Positions 23,901-33,739 of a DNA stretch of 64,000 bases are shown one piece after another. Numbering within the stretch: position 1 is the first letter of the stretch; every line of letters begins with the position of its first letter. The position numbers and the translations under genes are program-made. Under the pieces are notes generated by a model that had not been told where the DNA came from, did no database searches, and saw only the letters and a list, made by a program, of their open reading frames with translations. The stretch comes from Terfezia claveryi (Eukaryota; Ascomycota; Pezizomycetes; Pezizales; Pezizaceae): NCBI GenBank assembly GCA_015179025.1, contig WHUX01000194.1:36409-100408 (forward strand). Direction: 5' to 3'.

Positions 23901-26851
23901 CCCTCCAAATTGACCTTCCAGGTGATATCTCCAATGACCACGTCCTCGATTCCCTCATCGATCCCAGTAGGCATATCGTCGAAAATATCTTCACCTTCCG
24001 CTCGTTCCAGTTGATGAACGTGCTGTTCCTCGGACGTTCTCAATACCAGGTTTCCCGCCCAAGCCCCGTTTTTCCTTGACTTTGTCAGTTTTCCAACTCT
24101 GGCAAAATATTGTGAAATGGCCTTCTGCATTCTCTCTTCCAAGGCCGACCTATTTCCCATCTCAACCCCTTCATCCGCTCGCAACCCAACCCCTTCATCC
24201 GCAACCTCCACCCAAATGGCTAATGCGCGTGCTAGCACTCGAGGGGTCACCTTCAGATGCTTTACTGTATATGGGGTATAGTCAGTAGTGGCATAGATCA
24301 GGCATTTCTCACTTTTGGCAGTCTCCGAAAACATCCATTTGCGGCCTCCGACATATCTCCTTCCCTCTAGAAGTATAGGTGGGCCATTCATTCTTGGGAC
24401 TTCGATATAATCATGGCGCATACCAACTTTTGCATCAATTATAGCCAGGAAGGGCTTTCCCAGCAAAACCTCATAACCCCCGCCCACTCTGCAAATTAGT
24501 AGGGTATGCTCTGCCACCACTCCTTTCCCCAAGTCAATAACTATCTTCACCCACCCTTCCACGGTACTTTTTCCTCCAATTCCAGTAATACTCATCTCTC
24601 GTTCTGGCTTGATCACTGTATATCCTGTATTCTCCCGCAAGATCTTAGTAGACAGTTCTGGACTCACCAACGAGCACGTTGCTCCACAATCTAATAAAAC
24701 ATCTTGGTTGAAGGTTTTCCCAAAGAAAGCCCCTACAAGGAAGGCCGGTGACCATTCCTGTTCCTCTTCTTCTTTAGCTGCCACATTCGCCCTTCTCAGT
24801 GGCTGCACTCTTATAGTATCCTCCATTTCGTCCGACTCCGACTCTGGGTCCGAAATGAGCTCTGGTTCGGGTTGAGGTTGAGGCTGAGGTTGAGGCTCTC
24901 TCCTCGGTATGTTCCTTCTCGTATTGGCCGGCTGCGGCACTTCTCGTTCGTTCTCAGACTCTGGCTCTGCCTGGTTTTGTGGTGGGTTTAAGCTTTTAAA
25001 GAGCTTTTCCCTGAACTCAGCTGACTCCATACATAACTGGCGTATTGGTACCGTTATCACTGTATCTTCTACCCACTTGTCTGCTTGAACAAAAGGCCTC
25101 TCTTGGCCTCGTTGTTGGCGGGTCTTGCGCCTGTCGGCTGGTGATGGGTATATAGTATCTGGATTTCCTCTAGCTGGGTAAGCTTGGAGATCACTTCTAT
25201 CCCCAGTCTGGTGAACCTCAATGTCTCGAGCCTGATACGTACTGGTATCTCGGGCCTGATGAATGCTGGTATCTCGGGCCTGATGAATCTCTACCGTCAT
25301 CCCAAACCCAAACTCATACTCCTCCTCTTCATATAACCCTTGGGTGCGTGCTGCTGATTTGATTGTCAGATTGCTCATTCTTGCCGTGGCTATCCGTTGT
25401 TGCCATGCGGTTGGGGCTGGGACACCCTTCTGAACTCGCAGTTGTTCTCGTTCTTCGTCATTCCTTGCTGCTTCCTTACAGGCTCCCGCGTGGTGACCAA
25501 ACTCCCAACAATTCCAACACAATACCTGTGTCATCCTTGGGTTGCCTCCGTTTCCTTGTCGGTTTCCCGAACTCCTAGGATTCCCTGAAACTGGATTTCC
25601 TGCATTTCTTGGATTTCTATTATTGCCTGTATTTCCTGTATTGCCACTTATGAGCTTTTTCTGGGATTCGACTAGCATTTTCTCTCTGCCTAAAGCCTCG
25701 TCAAGCCTTCTCTGCAGTTCGGCCTTTTCTTGTTGGTATTTAGCGGCTTGTTGTCGGTGCCGCTTCGCTGATTGGTCGAAATCCTCGGTCGTGGGGTTAG
25801 CAGAGCTGCCCGCCTTGTACTTCTTCCGGTTATCCGCAAAAATCGGGTCTTCCCCTAGCTTGTGCTTTACCTCCGCTGTTCTGACCTTCTTCTTCGTCTC
25901 TTCCCACGTCTCACTTCGAAACTCCCTGTTATCCTTCACATACAACTTCATTAGTGCCGGATCCAGGCCAGAAACAAACGTCTTGATCTGGTTATAGGGT
26001 GTCATGATAGTAGCCAACTGCGTTGCTGACACCTTATCCCTGATGTCCTCAAAGCAGGCCACATACTCATCAACTGGCTTTCCTTCTTGCTTGAGGATCT
26101 TCAGCTGGATAGCCACCAGCTGTGGTGTCGTTTCTTTATCTCTGTCCCCATATTTCTCATTCAATCGTTGTGCGAGCTGTTGGTAGGTAGCGATATCGTC
26201 TTCCTCCTGTTCTGCCAACCACGACTGAGCTCCTATAAACTTCCGCCCATCTATTCCTTTTGCTGGTGGTGTGGTTGGATCCTTCAATATTGCCAGCAAG
26301 AGTTCTCGCTTCATTTCGTCGTCCATAGCTGCTCGGTTCTCTACCGATCCTGCATTATCATGCAGCCTTACCATAGTTTCAAAGGATCTCTGAAACCCCT
26401 TGAACTTCGCAGTCCCATTAAACTCTTTGTTAATAATGGACGTAATGTATTGGGTTCGCAACTGTTCAGCCTGGGCAGCCATCTCGTCTTCTACCTTCCT
26501 CAATTCTGGCTGAAACTCGGGCTGTTCGTGTTCTCGCTGCTTGTGTTCTCGCAAGGATACGGCTATTGTTGGATTCTCACAGAAAGCCTGTAGATATCGT
26601 TGATATGTGGTCGAGTCCTGAGTCCACTCAAAGAAGAAGATTGGGGGTATAAGGCCTTGGTCGTTCTTTCCTTGGTTTGTGTACAACTCGGGATGTCGTT
26701 TGAGGTTCTTTGCTGATAACTCCAATACCACCTTCGGCAAGGTGGTCGTAGTGAAGTTCTTTGATACAATCTTTCTAACAACTGCCTTCTCTGATGCCGG
26801 TAACCTGCTATACTCGAATTCAGTTTGCTTGCCGAAATAGAAGAGCCTCAA
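20993..26851 (-). CDS. Gag-pol polyprotein of the Ty3/Gypsy element
   Basis: A 1952-codon single frame. Gag covers roughly residues 1-480, with a CCHC zinc knuckle CWNCWEFGHHAGAC near 445. The protease active site is LLDCGATCSLV near 720, with Cys in place of the usual Ser/Thr. Reverse transcriptase spans about 1040-1230; its core reads FYLDNLD near 1185, so the second catalytic Asp is Asn. RNase H follows (FDASPWAIS, TEKEAYAV, FFYTDCQ, PDALSR; about 1320-1460). A 10-unit KRAGEE repeat lies at about 1514-1574. Integrase has an HHCC finger (about 1664-1700) and catalytic Asp, Asp and Glu in TIDYAGPF, HTDRGPH and GKAERAI. The frame stops in the GPY/F module. Gag and pol are fused without a frameshift. 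Confidence 0.92.
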   Translation of the reverse strand: MRLFYFGKQTEFEYSRLPASEKAVVRKIVSKNFTTTTLPKVVLELSAKNLKRHPELYTNQGKNDQGLIPPIFFFEWTQDSTTYQRYLQAFCENPTIAVSLREHKQREHEQPEFQPELRKVEDEMAAQAEQLRTQYITSIINKEFNGTAKFKGFQRSFETMVRLHDNAGSVENRAAMDDEMKRELLLAILKDPTTPPAKGIDGRKFIGAQSWLAEQEEDDIATYQQLAQRLNEKYGDRDKETTPQLVAIQLKILKQEGKPVDEYVACFEDIRDKVSATQLATIMTPYNQIKTFVSGLDPALMKLYVKDNREFRSETWEETKKKVRTAEVKHKLGEDPIFADNRKKYKAGSSANPTTEDFDQSAKRHRQQAAKYQQEKAELQRRLDEALGREKMLVESQKKLISGNTGNTGNNRNPRNAGNPVSGNPRSSGNRQGNGGNPRMTQVLCWNCWEFGHHAGACKEAARNDEEREQLRVQKGVPAPTAWQQRIATARMSNLTIKSAARTQGLYEEEEYEFGFGMTVEIHQARDTSIHQARDTSTYQARDIEVHQTGDRSDLQAYPARGNPDTIYPSPADRRKTRQQRGQERPFVQADKWVEDTVITVPIRQLCMESAEFREKLFKSLNPPQNQAEPESENEREVPQPANTRRNIPRREPQPQPQPQPEPELISDPESESDEMEDTIRVQPLRRANVAAKEEEEQEWSPAFLVGAFFGKTFNQDVLLDCGATCSLVSPELSTKILRENTGYTVIKPEREMSITGIGGKSTVEGWVKIVIDLGKGVVAEHTLLICRVGGGYEVLLGKPFLAIIDAKVGMRHDYIEVPRMNGPPILLEGRRYVGGRKWMFSETAKSEKCLIYATTDYTPYTVKHLKVTPRVLARALAIWVEVADEGVGLRADEGVEMGNRSALEERMQKAISQYFARVGKLTKSRKNGAWAGNLVLRTSEEQHVHQLERAEGEDIFDDMPTGIDEGIEDVVIGDITWKVNLEGVSEIQRRRLYRILEEIRPWVATNVLEMRHTHILKHRIQLKKDARTKVQNRKVRLAHKEREWLVGYLAKLEEANLISRIRETEMSSDIKLAIKHNSADPFRLCINYIFLNSISEKGVGQLRGLDEVLQALAGRLVYSGIDGFSGYYCIPMDHDSIYLTAFIVPGEGAFVWNYMPFGLQGATGIYSDFMRIVFGDVVGPNLQFYLDNLDTASGQPGGQLNKAIDDQLDLLEFVVFPRYRKANASINPRKSPLLMRTQKMLGHVVSQRGISKSPELVDKFSTLFRTPVTSPEDIERSLAAIRWLAKFIPSLSDKTKFMSEKLRGWKGGVRAGIQPGPKGRKGKRMPGKDYVFEWTEEDQLRMMELVTDIQMNVTLQVFDPERPVVMMFDASPWAISCVIGQLARKDSKDSEVTPMDRYRMVIPSTFLSKALNKTQERWAQTEKEAYAVYYFTSKNRHLLYGTQIFFYTDCQCLTYIYNLRSTNNKINRWVLALQEFDFTIHHVPGWTLIVPDALSRVPKELLEEVERAEWENIKRAGEEKRAGEEKRAGEEKRAGEEKRAGEEKRAGEEKRAGEEKRAGEEKRAGEEKRAGEEVATGEVLVAEGSWDSWRSGIKRFLLSGDFAGDWRSADRARIRKMARRYRMEENTGRLMLEGYDSIWRAVPTQTQISTLLTAFHDSACAGHYAAEITYRKILEAGYAWPTMIKDCRQYCRSCERCQKCQDLVDFPVEPLRPIVMLEPFEMITIDYAGPFEPAGGHVYTLVMIENMTGFLDLASCRSATGEATVKILDIYCARHGFPRVIHTDRGPHFHNHECMEWAEENGVRWVFAGPGTAKTQGKAERAIRSVKWSIAKLANQDPKAWKKLLQPTQFSFNSKIGQLGYSPFQLLYGYQPRSAIQNLVLPMEVGRYEDKMVFLRNEKLDEIRHLATERQLKAWEHRVEQYQAKLRDHYYLVGDLVLFQNYSKRHKPGSP
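22131..22311 (-). repeat. 18-bp coding minisatellite (KRAGEE x10)
   Basis: Ten near-identical 18-bp units ('ctcgcttttcctcgccag') lie in frame inside pol, between the RNase H and integrase domains. They encode a highly charged KRAGEE repeat, probably an extended or helical linker. Sequence differences between units are single g/a changes, so the array is young. Confidence 0.9.
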
Positions 26852-26984
26852 CGCAGCCTTGGCCAGTACTCCGCAAGTACTGGTGTTGTTGCGTAGGATA
26901 CTACACTCCTCCTCGGAGTCTCGGTAGAACTGATCCAGTGTTGTAGATACGGGTTTTCAGTCGTTGTTGTTATTGTGCCGCCGC

Positions 26985-27000
26985 CTCGCCTTTGGCTCCA
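26985..27000 (-). promoter_or_regulatory. Candidate primer-binding site
   Basis: One base inside the 5' LTR the minus strand reads TGGAGCCAAAGGCGAG. The leading TGG would pair with a tRNA CCA end. I cannot assign the tRNA. Confidence 0.5.
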
Positions 27001-27001
27001 G

Positions 27002-27301
27002 TGTTAAGCGACAAAAGAAACCCTCACGATGACCAGGGCTCTTTGGCTTGATAATAGCTTGACGGCGTGTGTGGATTGTGTTCCGTTCAGTTCAGTTCAG
27101 TGTGACTCTTTTCTTCGTCTCAGTGAGCGTGCGAGACTTGATTCTTATTCCACCAGCCAGGAGGGGCCTTTATAACCTCCTCGTAGCCTGACACTGACTA
27201 AACTAAGCTAGTAACGTTATCTATCTAATGCAAACAACTCGGAAAGCTAAAATACACCCGATCCACTGGCCTCCTTATCGGGCAAATATCAGCCCGTAAC
27301 A
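27002..27301 (-). repeat. 5' LTR of the Gypsy element
   Basis: 300 bp, TGTTA...TAACA, near-identical to the 3' LTR. Transcription of the element should start within it on the minus strand. Confidence 0.93.
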
Positions 27302-27435
27302 GGAATTATGAAAGCGACTTGGGTGACGATGACGGCCCTGATGTGAGCGGGAATGGTGATTGGACGGGCAGAAGGTATGGGAGTTATTCCCGTGTGGATT
27401 GGGCGGCGGCGGACTGAAGATGCCAATTCAGTATG
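27302..27435. repeat. Dispersed repeat R1, right half
   Basis: It continues the repeat interrupted at 20364 and aligns with about 2518-2655 ('ctgatgtgagcggga', 'cgtgtggattgg', 'gcggactgaagatgc'). It starts with the second ggaa of the target duplication. Confidence 0.65.
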
Positions 27436-28380
27436 AAAGGAAAAAAATAAAAATAAAACCTAAGATGCCGTCGATCTTTGCCAACCAAACACCCTTGTAT
27501 TTCGACCCAGGTTCCTATAAGGTGAATGGGGGTGAGGTTTCTGGAATCAAAGGATACAGTAAATATCTGTTAGGCAGCGGAAAAGATACTAATGATGCAG
27601 CTAGGCAGCGCGGTTGCAGGGCACATCTATTAGAAATATGTCTACTATAGCAGATGGTAATACGCGGGGTGGACAGTAGAGCGCAGAGTGCGCAGAGTGC
27701 ACTTTTTGGTAGTGAGCGATGCGGATGAAGGTCTGCTTAATGTAAAATACAGTGTCCGGGGGCGTTGACTATATACATGAAAATTCAGGCTAAGACAAGA
27801 CGCAGGGATAATGAGTATATTAAAAAAAAAGGGGCGCATGGATATGTTATTCGGCCAATCAGAAGAAGAGAATACAAGGCTTGCGGATCGTGTCCTGACA
27901 ACCAGGTGGAAAACGAGTGACAACCATACGCGTAAGTGCGAACGTAAGATGCTTTGCGTGTGCGAACGTAAGGTGCTTGCATGTGCGTCGTGGCGATACG
28001 GATAATCCAGCTACTTTGCGCTGGATATATCGTTTGGAGCTTGCAGGCTTTCCACCATGGAATGAGCATGTTCAAGAGCACTTGAAAATATTTAGCTAAT
28101 AATCACCCTTCATTGGCAGATTATACATATTATACACATACCAGTGTCTGATTCCCCGTTAAATTCCAATCTTTTGGTAGTTAATCCTGAGGGCGAGGTG
28201 GTACTAATCCCGGTGATGTATGGTATGTGGGCGGTGGATTCTGGGTTGATTTTGACGTTAAATACTGCGGTGTTTTAGTGGCGATAATTCTATATCTACT
28301 TACTTTTGCTGAATAAGATTTTGAGTGTTACAAAGATCAGCTGAGTGCAATTATTACGTCAGGAAACTGGAATCTAAAAG
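27436..28380. other. No gene seen; one shared repeat block
   Basis: A block at about 27553-27615 ('aatatctgttaggcagcg', 'gatgcagctaggcagc') matches 39497-39555 and 44832-44884. There it lies at the far end of the longer SINE-like copies, so this may be a stray 5' part of that family. Nothing else is recognised. Confidence 0.35.
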
Positions 28381-28772
28381 GAGCTGCATCTCCGCCTCAT
28401 CTGCTGCCACCTCCACCTCTGATACCATAGGGAGATGACTGTTGCGGAGGCGGCGGTGATGCCAGCAGAGGCGGAAGTGACGGCGGCAGAGGCGGAAGTG
28501 ACGGCGGCAGAGGCGGAGGGAGGTAACGGCAGCGGAGGTAGAGGCGGCGGTAGCGGAGGCCCAGCGGCGGAGGCAGAGGCGGCGACAGGCGCGGCGGCAG
28601 GCGCGGCGGCAGAGGCGCAGAGGGGTGACGGCAGCGGAAGAAGAGGCGGGGGCAGCAGAGTAAGAGGCGGAGGTGACGGTAGCAAAGGCGGAGGCTGCGG
28701 TATCGGAGCCGGAGGGAGGTGACGGCAGCAGAGGCGGGTGTGACTGAGGCGGGTGTGACTGTAGCGGAGGCG
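28381..28772. repeat. GC-rich GGC/GAG low-complexity array
   Basis: Imperfect repeats of 'gcggaagtgacggcggcaga' and simpler ggcgga/gcagag steps fill about 390 bp. Frames encode Ala-Glu or Gly-Gly-Ser runs, which are artefacts of the repeat. Confidence 0.75.
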
Positions 28773-29352
28773 GCGGTATTTTTTTAATTGGGTGAGGTGG
28801 ATGTGCGCTTACACAGCTGTTTGAGTATTGGTCTGAGTTGCCGAAATATGTAGTAGGGTCGGATGGAGAAGCTGTGTTGAGGCTGATATTATCAGATTGT
28901 GAGCGTTGCTTTGTTTTCTAGAATCGCTGTGATATCAAAGTTGCCTTTTCATATTGCTGGGCCTGCCCACGACTTGACGATGTTCCAAATTGCAATCGTT
29001 GGCAATTAGGCCAGGTTTGAGGTGGGAGCTTCCGTGATACCCCCGGTGATCCTCCGTAGGGCTGCGTATTCGAGGTGCTCTATTTTCACCAGGCGAGCGT
29101 CTGTCCTGAAAGAGGGTTTGAAACATGACTAGTAAGGGTGTCGTGCATCAATACCTCAGTCTCTTGATGCAAATCCTGCTGGAACTTGCATCGTTTGGAG
29201 CGTGTGGCAGGACGTAATTCATCCGACGCCAGTAGTCAGTGATATTTCGTACGGAGGTCTTTCGATGCTACCTTTGCCGCGGCCTTGGTTGCTCGAAATC
29301 GGAGGAACATCTTTTTGTGCTTATGAAAATCCTCGAGGTAATCTCTTATTGA
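28773..29352. other. No recognisable gene
   Basis: Only short frames and no domain seen. It may include the downstream part of the Plavaka-type element on the minus strand. Confidence 0.3.
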
Positions 29353-29988
29353 TTAGATTGTTCTCGAGGGGTGCAACTTGTATTGTGCAATGAGAATAAA
29401 GTCGGTTAAATACCGAACACATAATATTGCCTTGTGGTAAGATGCTTTGTGTCGGGTTTCAATCGCCAGGGTGTCAGATCTCCTACTGAGTGTAGCAGTG
29501 AACACTGCTAGAAGTACCCATAGTAAATTGTGCATTTCCTTACTCTGCCATTGGGAGACGGAACGGGACCATATGTGATTGAACATGTAAGATGTCCGAA
29601 TGTGATCCAGGAATTCCTGGATCCATTTCATTAGGTGGGTAAGCATCCCCAGGAGAATTGTGTGCAAGGTATCCATACGAACAAGAGTATGAGGTTCACA
29701 GTTGGAGATATGCCAAAGGGCATTGTTGATCCTCTTGACACCTTCGGATTCAAGCACTTGCAAGTTGGATTTGTAGTATGCAGTGGCATACCAGGAGTGT
29801 TGCTGTGTATCGTATGGTGTGTCTGGAAGGTCCCCAAATTCGTTGGGAGGGGCAATGCACACTGGGCATCGATTGGAAAGAATGCCATGGATCATGACAT
29901 TCTTCATGGTCTGCCAACCAGGCAGATGGTCTAGGCACGCATTTGCGTACCTTTCCATCGCAACACACCATCTCAATCCCTTGCTGAC
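29353..29988 (-). pseudogene. Plavaka (KDZ-like) transposase fragment
   Basis: A frame of about 210 codons contains CPVCIAPPNEFGDLPDTPYD, then ALWHISNCEPHTLVRMD, TLHTILLGMLTHLMKWIQEF and finally AILCVRYLTDFILIAQY. This order (CPVC-P-E-G, 'W-HIxxC-P', the 'D-LHT-LGMxxHLMxW' block with a likely catalytic Asp, then the YLTDFxLIAQY segment) is characteristic of fungal Plavaka transposases. The stretch between FNHIWSRS and VSQWQSKEM looks shortened relative to the family. N-terminal and C-terminal domains are missing and no ends are seen. It is a remnant and is presumably inactive. Confidence 0.65.
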
Positions 29989-30139
29989 TTCTTGCGTTGG
30001 CTAGGGGACTGAGTATGGAACTCACAATCTCTTGCGTAACCTAGAGTGCGTCCAATTCCTGGGCTTCGGTAGGGTTCCCAGGAACTTTATCAAGCATAAT
30101 TCGGAACTGGGTGGCAACCGGGTGGACAACGAGGGTCAC

Positions 30140-30640
30140 TCAACCAGACATACGCAGGATACTAGCGTATGTGCGAGTGGCATCCGTGGCGGCGAGTGGC
30201 ATCCGTGGCGATACGGATTCTGCTGAAGAATCTTGCTCCCTCAACTTGCTCATAGACCCCATTTGGTCATCCAACTTCAGTAGGAGAGTCCGGGAGTCGT
30301 CGTTGATGTCATTGATGCTGTCCGTGGTCCCGTTATTAAACCGTATTACTCTAAGAGTGGAACCCTCGCTAGGGTGCCTACTTTCAATCAATGAAAGTCC
30401 CTCCTCTATCCTGTCTACCTGGCGTTCCATGTGCAGCTGCCATACTGCTTGTTTGTCAAAACACGGCATTCCCACAGTTGAACTCTGCTCGCTATGGTAC
30501 TCACCTTCAATATTTGCAAGTTTCTCCTCTATCTTACCAATATTTTCCGCCATCTTGTCAATTTCCTCCTCCACTTTTCCAACTCCCATTTCCATTTCGG
30601 TCATTCCTACAGCCTTCATGCCCCCACGTTTTTGGCCCAT
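30140..30640 (-). CDS. Hypothetical coiled-coil protein
   Basis: A 166-codon frame whose N-terminal half has repeated acidic helical stretches (VEEEIDKMAENIGKIEEKLA, then VDRIEEGLSLIE) typical of a coiled coil. The C-terminal half is unremarkable. It lies on the same strand as, and just upstream of, the Plavaka fragment, so it could be an accessory part of that element or an independent gene. No family is recognised. Plus-strand frames over the same DNA are Ser/Pro-rich shadows. Confidence 0.35.
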   Translation of the reverse strand: MGQKRGGMKAVGMTEMEMGVGKVEEEIDKMAENIGKIEEKLANIEGEYHSEQSSTVGMPCFDKQAVWQLHMERQVDRIEEGLSLIESRHPSEGSTLRVIRFNNGTTDSINDINDDSRTLLLKLDDQMGSMSKLREQDSSAESVSPRMPLAATDATRTYASILRMSG

Positions 30641-31089
30641 TTAATTTGAGTGACCGGCTCTCATCTCCGCCGTTTGCATACCCCATAATATGAATCTTCA
30701 GCTCTTAAATACAAGCCGCCTCCACCATCAGACACATCTGAGTACATTGGGCATGGTGCCCTGGGGGTGGTGTTGCCCCGGGGTCCATAGTCCTACCCAA
30801 GAAAACATTAGTATGGGAACATCACAGAAGTAATGGGACGGTTCTCGGAGGTAACTTCTTTCCATTGGAAAACCCGATGTAGATTGGGATCCTCACCGCA
30901 ACGGGAGTGAGGAAGGCCTGTATCATTCTTGAAAGCATACTTTTCAGTACGTAGACAATCAGGTGTTGGGAGAGGGGAGTGGAAATAGCCTGGGGTGAAC
31001 ACCAGTGGGGATGGGGTGTAGATAGGGTTAAGTTGAGGATGGCTGTGGGAATGGGTGTGGGAATGGGTGTGGGATGAATGGGGAGAAGA

Positions 31090-31197
31090 ATATGGTGGTG
31101 AAGGTGACAGTGAGGTTGAGGGTGAAGGTGGCGGTGAAGGTGAAGGTGAAGTGTGAAGTTGAGCGTGAAGGTGAAGAAGGTGAAGGTGAAGCAAAGT
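31090..31197. repeat. GAAGGT/GAGGGT microsatellite-like tract
   Basis: Six-base steps related to 'ggtgaa' run for about 100 bp. Two long minus-strand frames over this tract give His/Leu/Pro-rich peptides and are not credible genes. Confidence 0.75.
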
Positions 31198-31299
31198 ATG
31201 CAGATGAATATGGTTCCGGGACAATTTATTGAATATTGTGATGGCGACGGACGCGAGAGCGGTGACTGCAAAGTTTCGGTGGAAAGTATTACCTGTCTC

Positions 31300-31465
31300 A
31301 GGCTCTAGCGCATGAGATGTCAATCTTCTCTGCCAAGTAGATAACCAGTGATGATGCCAGTTTTCCGGCCCTCCTCGTTCTCGTTCTAAGCACCCGATGC
31401 CCACAATATGAGCACTTTCGTTGTTTGCCTCAAATGAGCACTGAGACCGGGCTTGGGCCACATGG
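31300..31465 (-). pseudogene. Repeated coding-like module, copy 2 (unknown)
   Basis: It is the diverged counterpart of 1538-1700, sharing 'gccaagtagataacc', 'gatgccag/gatggcgcc', 'cacaatatgagc' and 'ccgggcttg'. The minus frame has NESAHIVGI, as in copy 1, but then shifts, so this copy looks broken. The sharing suggests a dispersed gene or element family. Confidence 0.35.
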
Positions 31466-31984
31466 AATTCACCCTTCTCCTCAGAGGCTTGGTATGAGAC
31501 TATTGGTGCCTCTGATACTGGTGGGGCACAGTTCTATTTGTCATCATTTGTCTGCTAGTGGGGAATTGTGTCCCCGCCATTTTCCATTTGTTGGATGTTC
31601 GAAGGTGTGGTCGGAGGTTTGTATGTCCTCCTCATGAACCATCTTGTATTCCAGTTTCAACTCCGGATTGTTTTGGGACATCTCCAGTACACCTTCAGTA
31701 GTAGTCGTTTGACTCCTACCAGCTCTCGATCATACTTCAAAGGTCACATGACCAGAAGAAGTCTTGGCTGCAGCACCTCGCAATGCCTCGATATCAACTC
31801 TCCAACCAAACTACCACTCCCATATCATTCATCGTCCTCAGCTAACACACCACAATGCTGGCCTCTGGCAATTTCATCTCCCTATGGCTACTGACCCGGT
31901 TTTACCAATATACCCAACTAACTACGTCTCATCCTACCATACAGCCACAGGGCATACATAACCAACCTCGCTCGCACCTCCGCA

Positions 31985-32467
31985 CCCTAAATTCTACACT
32001 TGGGGATTCAGTTTCTCCACATGCAAACCATGCCCCAGGTGTATATCAGCCCTCGAGCCCTCTCAATGGTGTCGAGCTATTGTATGCACCTCCTCCGAAG
32101 TTCGGGTCCATGGCAACATAAACCACATGTTATGGCTTATACCGGTAGGCTCAACGTAGATGAGGCTATGGCAATAGGACCAGAGACTGTAGCGGAGACA
32201 TATCACTTCCTTAACGACGTGATGTTCAGGATACGGGAACATCGGTCTATGCTGGTTTATTTGTTTGGGCCTCTCGGGATTACTCATTTTACGATGGTTG
32301 ATGCCCTTTGTCAAAATCACCCAGGCTTGCCACTTTTGCAAACTCCTGCTTTAGAGTTTTGTTTTGATATGAATATTCCGGCTGACCACCTAGGAGTACC
32401 GGTACTCGTCACATCAGGCACACTTTCGGATGCTATGAATCAAAAGAAATTACCTCTCTATCGATGA
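31985..32467 (+). pseudogene. Broken copy of the F-box-like Cys-rich gene (plus strand)
   Basis: With frame changes, the plus strand reads pieces matching the gene at 33740-34465: TLNSTL..DSVSP, then, in another frame, CPRCISALEPSQWCRAIVC. Next come pieces matching the broken copy at 36233-37271: AETYHF-NDV and FTMVDALCQNHPGLPLLQTP, then FCFDMNIPAD. The middle of the gene is deleted. Its orientation is opposite to the intact copy, so together with the unit at 32464-33390 it is one arm of an inverted duplication. Confidence 0.6.
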
Positions 32468-32800
32468 GGATGGCGTTCCTCTTATGCCCCAGCTGAACCG
32501 AAGCTGAATCCCTGATTTGGCTGGAAAGCATCAAAATCCCTGCATGGTGGCATCAACCTCCTGGGATTCATTCTTTTACCAAGGCGAGTGGTATTTTCGG
32601 CCACAGTGGACATTTATGTTTCATTGACATGTTTTTCCATTTTGTTAGTTTTTATTTTCTTGGTGTTTTCGTTAATCTACGTAGAACGAAAGAACTTTTC
32701 AATCCTGTTCTCTTTTGACTCTTTTCCTTTGCTTTTTCTTTGCCTTTTCATATCAGCCATCTGCATTTATTTACGTACAGGATAAAGGAAATTAGAGGTG
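32464..32800 (+). repeat. Inverted repeat unit U, plus copy
   Basis: It matches 33060-33390 read on the minus strand. Shared blocks include 'ggcgttcctcttatgcccc', 'accgaagctgaatc', 'tttggctggaaagc', 'ttttaccaaggcgagtgg', 'tttccttt' and 'tttgccttttc'. The coding-like part reads MAFLLCPS..TEAESLIWLES in this copy, with a stop. Confidence 0.7.
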
Positions 32801-33059
32801 TTCTGACCCATTGCTTTCACCAATCCCCCGCCCGATTGACCCATGGGTGCTTACGGTAGTTCGTTCCACCAATTAACCAAGTTTGCACTGATACGGACCC
32901 ATTCGTCAATTAAGTAGTGAGTGAAACACTGCTCAGTTCACCAAGAATAGCCACCTATGGCTTTCGAACAACCATGGCCAGTCAATTGGGTAGCAGATAA
33001 GTCAGAACACCTTTGGTTTTCTGTATGACGTAATCATTGTAAATAGCTACCATGAGGGG

Positions 33060-33390
33060 GCAAAGAAAAGGCAAAGAAAGAAAGAATCAAAAGAGAAAAA
33101 TAGGATTGCAAAATTCTTTCCTTACACCTAGCTTAAAGAGATAGAGGTAATGGGAATTTTTTTAAAAAAAAGGAACTTAAAGACAAGACTAAAAAAACAA
33201 AAAGTAACAAAGAAGAAAACCATGTCGAGCAAAATAAATGTCCCTTGTGGCCGGAAATACCACTCGCCTTGGTAAAAGATTTAACCCCTAGACGTTTATG
33301 CCAGCAGGCAGGGATTTTGAAGCTTTCCAGCCAAATCAGCGATTCAGCTTCGGTCCAGTTGGGGCATAAGAGGAAGGCCATCTTCACTGA
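33060..33390 (-). repeat. Inverted repeat unit U, minus copy
   Basis: This is the opposite-orientation copy of 32464-32800. It keeps an 84-codon frame (33133-33387) starting MKMAFLLCPNWTEAESLIWL and ending in a hydrophobic Leu/Phe stretch. About 260 bp separate the two copies. Whether U is a small gene or only a duplicated non-coding stretch is unclear. Confidence 0.65.
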
Positions 33391-33739
33391 GAGAGAGGTG
33401 ATTTATTGAGGGTCCGCCAGTATGGCTGGTATGAGAAGTCCTGCTAGGAGGTCAGCGGGGATATCCATGCCCGTTTTGTTCCGGAATTCACAAACTCTGC
33501 GCCGAACCCCTCGGGACAGCTATATACGGTACCCTGGAAACCCCTGTAGCTTTTCAATGCGGGGATTGGGTTTGTCAGGAGTGCATATCAAGATACAACA
33601 TTGAAGGACTGGGAGGTAGAAGGGAAAGTTTTGTCACTTTGGACTAGGTTTATTATATTATTCCATAAAAAGTGGCAAAACTGAAAGAAAAGGGCACCAA
33701 CCGTCGTAAAATAAGCAAATCCCGAGACGTCTAAACCAA

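Larger units (their letters stand above)
20365..27301 (-). mobile_element. Complete Ty3/Gypsy LTR retrotransposon (6.9 kb), recent insertion
   Basis: Two LTRs of 301 and 300 bp flank an internal region that encodes a single long gag-pol frame on the minus strand. Each LTR starts TGTTA and ends TAACA. The duplication ggaa flanks the element; the following T makes the duplication length 4 or 5 bp ambiguous. Order on the minus strand is 5' LTR (27301-27002), primer-binding candidate, gag, protease, reverse transcriptase, RNase H, integrase, polypurine tract, 3' LTR. RNase H before integrase defines Ty3/Gypsy. No chromodomain is seen. LTRs differ only by one T in a T run, so the insertion is young. 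Two changes, an Asn in the RT active site and a stop in the integrase C-terminus, may have disabled this copy. Confidence 0.93.

Noticed and set aside
28374..28722. Ala/Gly/Pro-rich ORFs on both strands
   Set aside because: They are low-complexity GGC/GAG repeat artefacts open in several frames.
30808..31461. 217-codon minus-strand ORF
   Set aside because: Most of it is a translation of a GAAGGT-type microsatellite. Only the first part matches the repeated module at 1.6 kb.
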